A stretch of DNA of 64,000 nucleotides from Nocardioidaceae bacterium (GTDB lineage: Bacteria; Actinomycetota; Actinomycetes; Propionibacteriales; Nocardioidaceae), in assembly GCA_017744365.1 (NCBI GenBank), contig JAGIBL010000004.1, forward strand, positions 247,273 through 311,272, read 5' to 3'. Below the pieces are notes generated by a model that was not told where the DNA came from, ran no database searches, and was given only the letters and a program-made list of their open reading frames with translations. Every line of letters starts with the position of its first letter. The first letter of the stretch is position 1. This document shows positions 1 to 7,056 of the stretch, in pieces. Position numbers and translations under genes: made by a program.

Positions 1-47
1 AATCGTCACAAAAACGGACAGTAGTGGCCCGGTGTCAAGTTACTCAG

Positions 48-64
48 CAGTTTTCAGAAAACTG
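48..64. terminator. Short AT-rich hairpin, possible terminator
   Basis: Perfect 7-base inverted repeat CAGTTTT / AAAACTG around a 3-base loop, lying just beyond the stop codon of the leftward YciI-like gene. It could end that transcript, but no run of U follows the stem on that strand, and it could equally be an operator for a gene outside the window. Confidence 0.3.
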
Positions 65-77
65 ATGGGCGACTCTG

Positions 78-446
78 TCAGATTTTCCGCGGAGAGGGAT
101 GCGGCGGGATCCCGAAGCGGTGCACCTGCTGCGGCCACCCGCACGCGACCGCGACCTTGGCGGCCCAGCCGCGGGCCGTCTCGTCATCGGGCACGTCGAC
201 GACGCAGAAGCCGCCGAGGTGCTCCTTGGTCTCGGCGTACGGGCCGTCGAGCACGACCGGCTTGCCGTCGACCAGGTCGACGCCGGCCACGACCGAGTCG
301 TCGTCGAGACCGCCGCCGAACACCCACACCCCGGCGGCCTTCATCTCCTCGACCAGCGCCGTCGAGGTGCGCCCGGCCTCCCGGATCTGTTCCTCGGTCA
401 GGTCCGGGACCCACTCGGCGTTGAAGGCGATCAGGTACTCGGGCAT
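78..446 (-). CDS. YciI-like (DGPF-domain) protein
   Basis: A 122-residue protein of the YCII-related family, small dimeric alpha-beta barrel proteins often encoded next to ECF sigma factors. Residues 67-80 hold the family signature DGPYAETKEHLGGF. The ATG at 446 is chosen because a GGAGGAGC ribosome site lies directly before it and the family N-terminus (MPEYLIAF) starts there. An in-frame extension to 515 has no ribosome site. No sigma factor is adjacent here, so the role is unknown; a catalytic role has not been established for most members. Family assignment is firm and function is open. Confidence 0.85.
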   Translation of the reverse strand: MPEYLIAFNAEWVPDLTEEQIREAGRTSTALVEEMKAAGVWVFGGGLDDDSVVAGVDLVDGKPVVLDGPYAETKEHLGGFCVVDVPDDETARGWAAKVAVACGWPQQVHRFGIPPHPSPRKI

Positions 447-543
447 GGCTCCTCCTCGGGCGGTGGCCGATCTGACCACCTTCTGCCATCGCAACGAACG
501 AGGAAAGGCCAGCACGACAGCCGGTCCGGTCGCGGAGGTTCGA

Positions 544-708
544 TCAGTCTCCCCAGGAGCGCGGAATGCCGGTGGGACCGCGACCCTTCGACGGCTTCCG
601 TCGCGAGAGGCGCCGGCGTGGGTTGATCAGGTCGCCGTACTTGCGGTTGGAGCGGACGACCGTCGCGATCGCTACCGCCAGAAAGACGATCAGGAAGGTG
701 AAGACCAT
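544..708 (-). CDS. Small single-span membrane protein (54 aa)
   Basis: Not a recognised family. The ATG at 708 follows a GGGGAGCAGCC leader (ribosome site at good spacing) and the frame runs 54 codons. Residues 1-18 form one hydrophobic helix (MVFTFLIVFLAVAIATVV). The rest is strongly basic (RSNRKYG near 19-25, then RRRLSRRKPSKGR), so the positive-inside rule puts the C-terminus in the cytoplasm. Composition is typical of a bacterial small membrane protein, not of random frame. Nothing nearby indicates a partner. Confidence 0.6.
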   Translation of the reverse strand: MVFTFLIVFLAVAIATVVRSNRKYGDLINPRRRLSRRKPSKGRGPTGIPRSWGD

Positions 709-876
709 GGCTGCTCCCCGGATTCCGGGCGGCTACGTCCGTGGGGATTCTCCGACGCGGGCGGGGTCGCTTGAGGGATCCAGCATGATCGCCGATCCAC
801 GGCGGAGGCCAGCGAACGTGGTGGCCATCACGGCCGCGTCGATCAGGCGCTGGGCACCTTGATCCCCGTCTCGCCA

Positions 877-1290
877 TCATTCGCCGACCAGGGCGAGGCG
901 CTCCGTTGGTTGTCCGGTGACCTCCGCGATGAGCTCGTAGTCCTTGTCGAGATGAAGGACGGTCAGCCCCGCGTCTTCGGCAATCGCGGCGACCAGCAGG
1001 TCAGGGATCGAAGGAGCTCGGTGGTGTCCTCGTGTAGCGAGATGACCCTGGATCTCGAGCGCGCGTTGTTCGGCCCTTGATGTCACGTACTGGACCGGCA
1101 GCCAGGACACAGGGGCTCCGTTGGTCAGGCGTCCCCAGTCTTCGCCCGACCTGGCGGAGTAGCCCACCTCCAGAAGGGTAGGCGTGGCGATCCTGACCAC
1201 TGCTTGTTGGCAACGGTCGAGCCACGCTTGCGCATCGCGAGCCTCGGCGAGCCTGACCAGCGCGGACTTGTCGATGAGCCAGTCGGTCAC
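877..1290 (-). CDS. vapC: VapC-type PIN-domain toxin
   Basis: A 137-residue PIN-domain ribonuclease, the toxin of a type II toxin-antitoxin pair that cleaves RNA in the cytoplasm. The acidic residues expected to hold Mg2+ are visible: D7 (LIDKSA), E41 (TLLEVG), D97 (SIPDLL) and D115 (LHLDKDY). Its ATG overlaps the stop of the upstream antitoxin gene (ATGA), the usual arrangement for stoichiometric expression. All four acidic residues are present, so it is probably active. Its RNA target cannot be predicted. Confidence 0.9.
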   Translation of the reverse strand: MTDWLIDKSALVRLAEARDAQAWLDRCQQAVVRIATPTLLEVGYSARSGEDWGRLTNGAPVSWLPVQYVTSRAEQRALEIQGHLATRGHHRAPSIPDLLVAAIAEDAGLTVLHLDKDYELIAEVTGQPTERLALVGE

Positions 1291-1514
1291 GACCAGGCGT
1301 CTCGCATGACCTGCTCGTCCTTCAGGTCGGCGGCCAGATCGGCAAACCGTGCGAAGTCCTCCATCGTGAGCGCCCGCTCGGGGGTCGATCGGCGAGCATC
1401 CTCGGCGATCTGGCGACGCAGATAGTCATTCCTGGAAAGCCCGAGCTTCGATGCCTTTTCGTCGATCCGGCGCAGGTCGTCGTCGGGGACGTTGCGGATG
1501 AGTACGTCGGTCAT
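1287..1514 (-). CDS. vapB: VapB-type ribbon-helix-helix antitoxin
   Basis: A 75-residue antitoxin. Residues 1-45 fit the FitA/VapB ribbon-helix-helix DNA-binding domain (MTDVLIRNVPDDDLRRIDE, then LGLSRNDYLRR). The acidic C-terminal half would wrap the VapC toxin. The start at 1514 is supported by a GGGAGGTGG ribosome site; the open frame extends to 1553 without one. The stop overlaps the vapC start by four bases. Upstream, around 1534-1552, TGATA is repeated and TGATATCA is palindromic, which may be the autoregulatory operator (inference). Confidence 0.85.
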   Translation of the reverse strand: MTDVLIRNVPDDDLRRIDEKASKLGLSRNDYLRRQIAEDARRSTPERALTMEDFARFADLAADLKDEQVMRDAWS

Positions 1515-1728
1515 GCGACCACCTCCCGAGACCATGATAGCAGTTGATATCACCGCCCTGGGGTCAGTCGACGCTCGTCAAGATCGCTCGCGGGGACCTC
1601 TTCTGCCGGACGTACCCGTCACGCAGGTTGGCCCATCGTCATGCGACGCATTGAACCGGGGCAGCCGAACCTGCACAACGACCCCAGCCACCTCCTTCGA
1701 GTTGGCCGGGGCCGGTTGTGTGACGGGG

Positions 1729-2373
1729 TCAGCCGCGCGGGACCTTGATGCCCGTCGCGCTGTGGCAGCGGTACCCGAAGGGGTTCTTGATCAGGTACTG
1801 CTGGTGGTAGTCCTCGGCGTAGTAGTACGCCGGGGCCCGCTTGACCTCGGTGGTGATCGCGCCGTAGCCGCGCTTGGTCAGCTCGGGCTGGTAGCGCTCG
1901 GTGACCTCCTTCGCGACCTGGGCCTGCTCCTCGCTCGTGGTGTAGATCGCCGAGCGGTACTGGGTGCCGATGTCGTTGCCCTGGCGCATGCCCTGGGTCG
2001 GGTCGTGCACCTCGTAGAAGGCTGCCACCAGGTCGCCGTACGAGACCTTGGCGGGGTCGTAGACCACGCGGACCGCCTCGGTGTGCCCGGTGCGGCCGCT
2101 GCAGACCTCCTCGTACGACGGGTGCGGCGTCGTACCGCCGGCGTAGCCGACCGAGGTCGACCAGACGCCCGGGATCTGCCAGAAGATCTCCTCCGCCCCC
2201 CAGAAGCAGCCGAGCCCGAACAGGGCCACCTCGTAGCCCGCGGGGACCTCGTCGGTCACCAGCGGGGCGTCGAGCACCTTGTGCCGCTCGGCCAGCGCGA
2301 ACGGGCGGTCCGCACGGCCGGCCAGGGCGTTCTCCGGCTCGACGATCTGGTTCTTGTACTTGCTGAACAGCAT
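1729..2373 (-). CDS. msrA: Peptide methionine sulfoxide reductase A
   Basis: A 214-residue cytoplasmic enzyme that reduces methionine-S-sulfoxide in proteins and free methionine, using thioredoxin. The catalytic motif GCFWG is at residues 55-59, with nucleophile C56. Later family motifs GYAGG, HTEAV, GNDIGTQYRS and EDYHQQYL are all present. The ~45-residue N-terminal extension (MLFSKYKN...) is common in long-form actinobacterial MsrA. ATG 2373 is preceded by GCGAGGAGCAACG. It appears monocistronic. Much longer open frame to 3198 overlaps the next gene antisense and is not used. Confidence 0.96.
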   Translation of the reverse strand: MLFSKYKNQIVEPENALAGRADRPFALAERHKVLDAPLVTDEVPAGYEVALFGLGCFWGAEEIFWQIPGVWSTSVGYAGGTTPHPSYEEVCSGRTGHTEAVRVVYDPAKVSYGDLVAAFYEVHDPTQGMRQGNDIGTQYRSAIYTTSEEQAQVAKEVTERYQPELTKRGYGAITTEVKRAPAYYYAEDYHQQYLIKNPFGYRCHSATGIKVPRG

Positions 2374-2413
2374 CGTTGCTCCTCGCTGCCGGATCCGATC
2401 CGGCACTGCCTTC

Positions 2414-2437
2414 AACACTGCCGCACGAGGCCGTGTT
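2414..2437 (-). terminator. Imperfect hairpin after the DUF5995 gene
   Basis: Inverted repeat AACACtGCC / GGCcGTGTT with a 6-base loop and one internal mismatch, between the stop of the leftward DUF5995 gene and the msrA start. It is placed as a terminator would be, but lacks a U-tract. Confidence 0.35.
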
Positions 2438-2471
2438 CCCCCAGGCCCGGGGCTGACGAGGAGATGACGCC

Positions 2472-3422
2472 TCACCCGTGGTGGAGGGCGCACCAGGCGT
2501 CGCGACCCGGCGAGGACGAGGCCAGGAAGATCGGGACCAGCTTGATGAGCTGGGCCTGGTTCGCGGCGTACTCCTCGATCTCGCGCTCGACCACCGTGCG
2601 CAGCACCGGGTTCCCGCGCGTCGCGGCCAGCGCCTCCGCGTGCCGCCACACGACCTCGCGCCAGCCGCGCATGATCGTGCTCACCACGAGCTCGTCGACC
2701 GGGCCGAGGTCGAACCTGTTGAACATCGGGTCGAAGCGGCCGGCCTCCTCGTCGAAGACCGGGTGGTAGAGCGAGTCGAGCCGCGCGTTGTAGGCGTTGT
2801 GGTCGGGCTTGTGGCTGGTCCCGTTCGGCCCGACCAGGCCGACCTTCTCGAGCACGTAGGGGAAGTCGTTGTTGATGTGCGCGTTCATGTTGAGCATGAA
2901 GTCGCCCAGCCCGGACATGGTGCGGTCGCGGCTGGCCCGGAGCGCGATCCTCCAGGCGTGCGGGACGGCCGCGGTGCTGCCGGCACGCCAGGCGTCGAGG
3001 GTGCGGAAGTACATGTCCGCGAACACCGCGTCGATCGTGGTCAGCCACGACCGGTCGGCGAAGTAGCCGTTGTCGGCGGCGTTCTTCACGTTCTGGGTGA
3101 CCCGCAGGTAGGCGAGCGCGAAGATCGCGTCGTGGTCGCAGCTCGCGGCCAGCGGCGCCAGCCGGTCCTCCATCTCGTCGATCACCTCGACGATGCACTG
3201 CGGGTCACCGTCGGCGCAGATCGTGCCGGCATAGGGACGGTAAGGCGTCGGCAGCGCGGCGAGCAGGGCGATCACCGGGTCGAGGATCGCCGGGCTCAGC
3301 AGCTGCCCGAGGGGATCGGCGGTCTGCGCGCGGGCCGGGGCGGCGCTGCCCAGGCCCAGGGCGGCGACGAGGGCTGCGACCAGGGCGGCGACGGCCGCCC
3401 GCAGGGAGGGACGCGGGTGCAT
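2472..3422 (-). CDS. Secreted DUF5995 family protein
   Basis: A 316-residue protein with a Sec signal peptide: basic start, alanine/leucine core about residues 8-25, likely cleavage after APARA near 32. The mature part matches the actinobacterial DUF5995 family, with recognisable blocks ADRSWLTTIDAVFADMYFR and FMLNMNAHINNDFP and a late WREVVWRHAE segment. The repeated His/Asn/Asp pattern (NAHINNDFP, HKPDHNAYN) could bind a metal, as in other alpha-helical exported proteins, but that is inference; no function has been assigned to the family. The four cysteines may form disulfides outside the cell. Confidence 0.85.
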   Translation of the reverse strand: MHPRPSLRAAVAALVAALVAALGLGSAAPARAQTADPLGQLLSPAILDPVIALLAALPTPYRPYAGTICADGDPQCIVEVIDEMEDRLAPLAASCDHDAIFALAYLRVTQNVKNAADNGYFADRSWLTTIDAVFADMYFRTLDAWRAGSTAAVPHAWRIALRASRDRTMSGLGDFMLNMNAHINNDFPYVLEKVGLVGPNGTSHKPDHNAYNARLDSLYHPVFDEEAGRFDPMFNRFDLGPVDELVVSTIMRGWREVVWRHAEALAATRGNPVLRTVVEREIEEYAANQAQLIKLVPIFLASSSPGRDAWCALHHG

Positions 3423-3474
3423 GCCGGGGAGCCTAAGGTGAGTGATTGCTCGGGTTCTACTCGCGTTCCGGCTG

Positions 3475-3500
3475 GAATGGTGTCATGAGTGATACCATTC
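3475..3500. promoter_or_regulatory. Palindromic operator of the RHH-Doc module
   Basis: Imperfect 26-base palindrome with perfect 7-base outer arms GAATGGT / ACCATTC; 10 of 13 positions pair. It ends four bases before the antitoxin ATG. The size and place fit an autoregulatory site bound by the ribbon-helix-helix antitoxin or its complex with Doc. Confidence 0.6.
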
Positions 3501-3504
3501 GCAG

Positions 3505-3708
3505 ATGGCGATGACTCTCAGGCTGACCGACGACGAGGCTGCCGCGCTCCGTGCTCGCGCGGAGGCAGAGGGTCGCTCGATGCAAGAGGTCGCTCGCGAG
3601 GCAGTTCGCGAGTACGTGAACATGACCGATCGTGCCGAGCTCCTCAAGCGTGTGCTCGACAGCGAGCTGCCACGTTACGCCGACGCCCTCGAGCGGCTCG
3701 GCCAGTGA
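3505..3708 (+). CDS. Ribbon-helix-helix antitoxin of a Doc module
   Basis: A 67-residue protein whose first 45 residues fit an Arc/CopG-like ribbon-helix-helix fold: a beta strand (MTLRLTD), helix DDEAAALRARAEAEGRS, then helix MQEVAREAVREYV. The C-terminal 20 residues (DRAELLKRVLDSELPRYADAL) would be the toxin-neutralising tail. It precedes a doc gene with a 4-base overlap. Classical P1 Phd is a different fold (YefM-like), so this is a Doc module with a swapped antitoxin type. ATG 3511 is an alternative start only two codons on. Confidence 0.8.
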   Translation: MAMTLRLTDDEAAALRARAEAEGRSMQEVAREAVREYVNMTDRAELLKRVLDSELPRYADALERLGQ

Positions 3709-4094
3709 GTGGACCGAATTACCTCAGCCTCCCCGAGCTGATCTTCACCGCCGAGCGCACGCTCGGCCAGGTCGAGATTGCTGACATCGGCCTCCTGGAG
3801 TCGGCGCTCGCTCGCCCGCAGGCCACCGCGTTCGGAGCGGATGCCTATCCGACGTTGCTGGAAAAGGCTGCTGCGCTGACGCACTCGCTCGCGAAGAACC
3901 ATGCCCTGGTCGACGGCAACAAGCGACTGACCCTCGCGGGTTTGATCGGCTTCTTGGGTATCAACGGTCTCCGGCTGACCTGGGACAACGATGCTGCGTA
4001 CGACTTCGTGATCGAGATCGCGGACGGCCGGCTCGACACGGTCGCGGCCATCGCTGATCGGCTCGGGGCGGCCGTGGAGCGACACACCTTCTGA
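3705..4094 (+). CDS. doc: Doc-type Fic-domain toxin kinase
   Basis: A 129-residue Doc family toxin. Doc proteins use an altered Fic fold to phosphorylate elongation factor Tu and stop translation. The motif HALVDGNKR is at residues 66-74, the Doc variant of the HxFx(D/E)GNxR loop. The GTG at 3705 overlaps the antitoxin stop (GTGA), and the length matches the ~126-residue phage P1 Doc. No Phd gene is next to it; the preceding ribbon-helix-helix gene is the likely antitoxin. All motif residues are present, so activity is expected. Confidence 0.88.
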   Translation: MSGPNYLSLPELIFTAERTLGQVEIADIGLLESALARPQATAFGADAYPTLLEKAAALTHSLAKNHALVDGNKRLTLAGLIGFLGINGLRLTWDNDAAYDFVIEIADGRLDTVAAIADRLGAAVERHTF

Positions 4095-4113
4095 GCGGAC
4101 TAGGCTCGCGGGC

Positions 4114-5286
4114 GTGACCCAGGAGCACACGAACAAGGCCGGGTTCGAGACGCGTGCGATCCACGCGGGCTACGAGCCGGACCCGATGACCGGGGCGGTC
4201 ATCCCGCCCATCTACGCGACCAGCACCTACAAGCAGGACGGCGTCGGCGGGCTGCGCGGCGGCTACGAGTACAGCCGCTCGGCCAACCCGACGCGGACCG
4301 CTCTGGAGGGCGCGCTGGCGGCTCTCGAGGAAGGTGAGCGCGGGTTCGCGTTCGCCTCCGGGCTGGCTGCCGAGGACACCCTGCTGCGCTCGCTGACCAA
4401 GCCTGGCGATCACCTGGTCATCCCCGACGACGCGTACGGCGGGACCTTCCGGCTCATCGACAAGGTCGGGGTCCCGTGGGGCCTGGAGCACAGCCCGGCC
4501 GCGGTCTCCGACGTGGACGCCGTCCGTGCTGCGATCCAGCCCGGCCGGACCAAGCTGGTCTGGGTCGAGACGCCGACTAACCCGCTGCTCAACATCGGCG
4601 ACATCGAGACGCTCGCGTCCCTCGCGCACGACGCCGGCGCGCTGCTGGTCGTCGACAACACCTTCGCCTCGCCGTACCTGCAGACCCCGCTCGCGCTCGG
4701 CGCCGACGTGGTGGTGCACTCCACGACCAAGTACGTCGGCGGGCACTCCGACGTGGTCGGCGGCGCACTCGTCGTCCGGGACCTGGAGGTCGCCGAGCGG
4801 ATCGGCTTCCACCAGAACGCGATGGGCGCGGTCGCCGGGCCGTTCGACTGCTTCCTGACCCATCGTGGTCTGAAGACCCTGGGCGTCCGGATGGACCGCC
4901 ACTGCGACAACGCCGAGCAGGTCGTCGAGTTCCTGACCCGGCACCCGCAGGTCAGCGAGGTCATCTACCCCGGTCTCGACGAGCACCCCGGGCACGCGGT
5001 CGCGAGCCGGCAGATGAAGCGGTACGGCGGCATCGTGTCGTTCCGGGTCACCGGCGGCGAGGAGCACGCGCTCGACGTGTGCGCCCGCGCCGAGGTGTTC
5101 ACCCTGGGCGAGTCCCTCGGTGGCGTGGAGTCGCTCATCGAGCACCCCGGCCGGATGACGCACGCGAGCGTCGCCGGGACCGACCTCGAGGTGCCGGCCG
5201 ACCTGATCCGGCTCAGCGTCGGCATCGAGACCGCGGACGACCTGCTCGCCGACCTGGAGCACGCGCTCGAGGCCGGCTCCCGATGA
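4114..5286 (+). CDS. metB: Cystathionine gamma-synthase/lyase (PLP)
   Basis: A 390-residue Cys/Met-metabolism PLP enzyme. The PLP lysine is K206 in STTKYVGGHSD. D181 (VVDNTFASP) and Y108 (DDAYGGT) are the expected cofactor contacts, and EYSRSANPTR near 52-61 is the active-site tyrosine/arginine block. It makes cystathionine from O-acyl-homoserine and cysteine in methionine synthesis, or splits cystathionine in the reverse pathway; sequence alone does not separate metB from metC/mccB-type lyase. GTG start. The DUF202 gene overlaps its stop by four bases, so the two are co-transcribed. Confidence 0.92.
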   Translation: MTQEHTNKAGFETRAIHAGYEPDPMTGAVIPPIYATSTYKQDGVGGLRGGYEYSRSANPTRTALEGALAALEEGERGFAFASGLAAEDTLLRSLTKPGDHLVIPDDAYGGTFRLIDKVGVPWGLEHSPAAVSDVDAVRAAIQPGRTKLVWVETPTNPLLNIGDIETLASLAHDAGALLVVDNTFASPYLQTPLALGADVVVHSTTKYVGGHSDVVGGALVVRDLEVAERIGFHQNAMGAVAGPFDCFLTHRGLKTLGVRMDRHCDNAEQVVEFLTRHPQVSEVIYPGLDEHPGHAVASRQMKRYGGIVSFRVTGGEEHALDVCARAEVFTLGESLGGVESLIEHPGRMTHASVAGTDLEVPADLIRLSVGIETADDLLADLEHALEAGSR

Positions 5287-5609
5287 GCCAGCAGGAGCCG
5301 GACGTCCGGTTCAGCCTGGCCAACGAGCGCACCCTGCTCGCCTACCAGCGCACGGCGATCGGCCTGATCGCGGCCGCCGTCGCGGTCGCCCACTTCCTCG
5401 AGGACGCCGCCATCGCGCTCACCCTCGGCGCGGTCCTGCTCGTCAGCGGCGCGGTGGCGGCCATCGGCGGCTACCGCCGCTACCAGGCCGCCGACCAGGC
5501 CATCCGCGAGGGCCGGCCGCTGCCGAAGGGCAGCACGGCGCTGATCCTCTCAGCGGGCCTGGTGGCCTGCATCCTGATCGCGCTGGTCTACCTGGTCTCC
5601 ACGGTGTGA
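5283..5609 (+). CDS. DUF202 (YidH-like) membrane protein
   Basis: A 108-residue inner membrane protein of the DUF202 family. The family signature NERTLLAYQRTAIGL is near residues 14-28. Three hydrophobic segments follow (about 24-42, 46-64 and 86-106) with a polar loop YRRYQAADQAIREGRPLPKG between the second and third. The ATG at 5283 overlaps the metB stop. The family has no established biochemical role, and the metB linkage gives no obvious clue. Confidence 0.88.
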   Translation: MSQQEPDVRFSLANERTLLAYQRTAIGLIAAAVAVAHFLEDAAIALTLGAVLLVSGAVAAIGGYRRYQAADQAIREGRPLPKGSTALILSAGLVACILIALVYLVSTV

Positions 5610-5618
5610 TGACCGACG

Positions 5619-5684
5619 TGACCATTCGATGGGGACGAGCTGACTACTCAACGGGGACGAAGTGACCACTCAACGGATGGTCCT
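5619..5684 (+). repeat. 22-base tandem repeat at a gene start
   Basis: Three imperfect 22-base units start at 5619, 5641 and 5663. Each begins TGAC(C/T)A(T/C)TC(G/A)A and the first two share GGGGACGA, which acts as the ribosome site of the next gene. The third unit runs into the coding sequence. It looks like duplication of a translation start region. Confidence 0.65.
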
Positions 5685-7056
5685 CTGCGTCGACTTCGGG
5701 TCCACCTTCACCAAGGCGGCTCTGGTGGACGCCGAGCAGGCTGTGCTGGTCGGGACGGCGCAGCACCGGACCACGATCGACACCGACGTGCTCGACGGGT
5801 TCGCGGCCTGCCGGGACGAGCTGGTGGCCGCTCATCCCGAGGCGGCGGGGGCGCGCACGCTGGCGTGCTCGTCGGCCGGGGGAGGGCTGCGGATCGCGGT
5901 CGTCGGCAACGAGCCGCTGGTGACCGCGGAGGCCGGACGGCGGGTCGCGCTGTCCAGCGGCGGTGCGGTGGTCGCGGTGCTCGGGCGCGACGACCTCGGC
6001 GAGTCCTTCGACGCGGCGCTGGCCGCCGCGCGGGCCGACGTCGTGCTGCTGACCGGGGGGACCGACGGCGGTGACGAGGAGGCGCTCCTCGACGCGGCGG
6101 GCGCGCTCGCCGCGAGCAGCTGGGACGGCCCGGTGGTCCTGGCCGGGAACGTCGAGGCTCGCGACCAGGTGCTCGCGATCCTGGGCCGCCTGCCCGTCGA
6201 GGTGGCCGGCAACGTGGTCCCGCGGATCGGTGTGCTCGCGCCGGAGTCCGCGCGCGAGGCGATCCGCGCGGTGTTCCTGCGGCACGTGATCGGCGGCAAG
6301 CACCTCTCCGCCAGCGACGACTTCGCGGCGATGGTGCTGGGCGCCACTCCGGACGTCGTCCTGCTCGGCGTCGAGCTGCTCGCCGAGGCCAACGGCAGCA
6401 CCACGCCCGGCGCGGGGGTCGCGGTCGTCGACGTCGGCGGGGCCACCACCGACGTGCACACGGTCGTCGTCGGCGATCCCGAGGAGACGTCGCTGGCGCG
6501 CGAGGTGGTCGCGCCGACCGCGGTCACCCGGACCGTCGAGGGTGACCTCGGGATGCGCTGGAGCGCGGCCACGACGGCGGCCGCGGCGGCCGAGGCCGGC
6601 CTGGACCTCGGCATCGGTGGCGAGGTGCTCGCGGACGCCGCGCGACGTCGTACGACGGAACCCGGACTGCTCGCCGGCGACGACGAGGAGCGCGCGGTCG
6701 ACGAGGCCCTGGCCACCGCCGCGGTCGTGCTCGCGGTGCGCCGGCACGCCGGCCGCGCGAAGGTGGTGCTCGCGCCCGACGGCCGGGTCGTCGAGCGCAC
6801 CGGCAAGGACCTGCGCGCCGTCGACCTCGTGGTCGGCTCGGGCGGGGTGCTGCGCGCGGCCGGTGACGCGCTCGCCACCCGGGTGCTCGGCGCGGCGACC
6901 GGGCACGACCCGGACGGCTGGCAGCTGCCCGAGACGCCGCGTCTCGTGGTGGACCGGCGCACGGTGCTCGCCGCGGCGGGCCTGCTGGCCCTGTCCGGGA
7001 TGCCGGGAGGAACCGACGTGGCGCGGCGGCTGATCTCGGCTAGCGTGTCGGCGTGA
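5662..7056 (+). CDS. MutL/GlmL-family ATPase (glutamate mutase L type)
   Basis: A 464-residue protein of the MutL family named after the gene between mutS and mutE of clostridial glutamate mutase; it is unrelated to mismatch-repair MutL. It has the actin/hexokinase-like ATPase fold: phosphate-1 motif DFGSTFTK at 11-18, TGGTDGG near 131-137 and phosphate-2 motif VVDVGGATTD at 255-264. These proteins are thought to service B12-dependent carbon-skeleton mutases or aminomutases. No mutase subunit lies in this window. GTG 5662 follows GGGGACGAA; ATG 5677 is an alternative. It overlaps the AI-2E gene by four bases. Confidence 0.85.
   Translation: MTTQRMVLCVDFGSTFTKAALVDAEQAVLVGTAQHRTTIDTDVLDGFAACRDELVAAHPEAAGARTLACSSAGGGLRIAVVGNEPLVTAEAGRRVALSSGGAVVAVLGRDDLGESFDAALAAARADVVLLTGGTDGGDEEALLDAAGALAASSWDGPVVLAGNVEARDQVLAILGRLPVEVAGNVVPRIGVLAPESAREAIRAVFLRHVIGGKHLSASDDFAAMVLGATPDVVLLGVELLAEANGSTTPGAGVAVVDVGGATTDVHTVVVGDPEETSLAREVVAPTAVTRTVEGDLGMRWSAATTAAAAAEAGLDLGIGGEVLADAARRRTTEPGLLAGDDEERAVDEALATAAVVLAVRRHAGRAKVVLAPDGRVVERTGKDLRAVDLVVGSGGVLRAAGDALATRVLGAATGHDPDGWQLPETPRLVVDRRTVLAAAGLLALSGMPGGTDVARRLISASVSA

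Noticed and set aside
5662..7056. DNA mismatch-repair MutL
   Set aside because: The ATPase motifs are of the actin/hexokinase type (DFGSTFTK, DVGGATTD), not the GHKL type of repair MutL. The shared name is coincidental.
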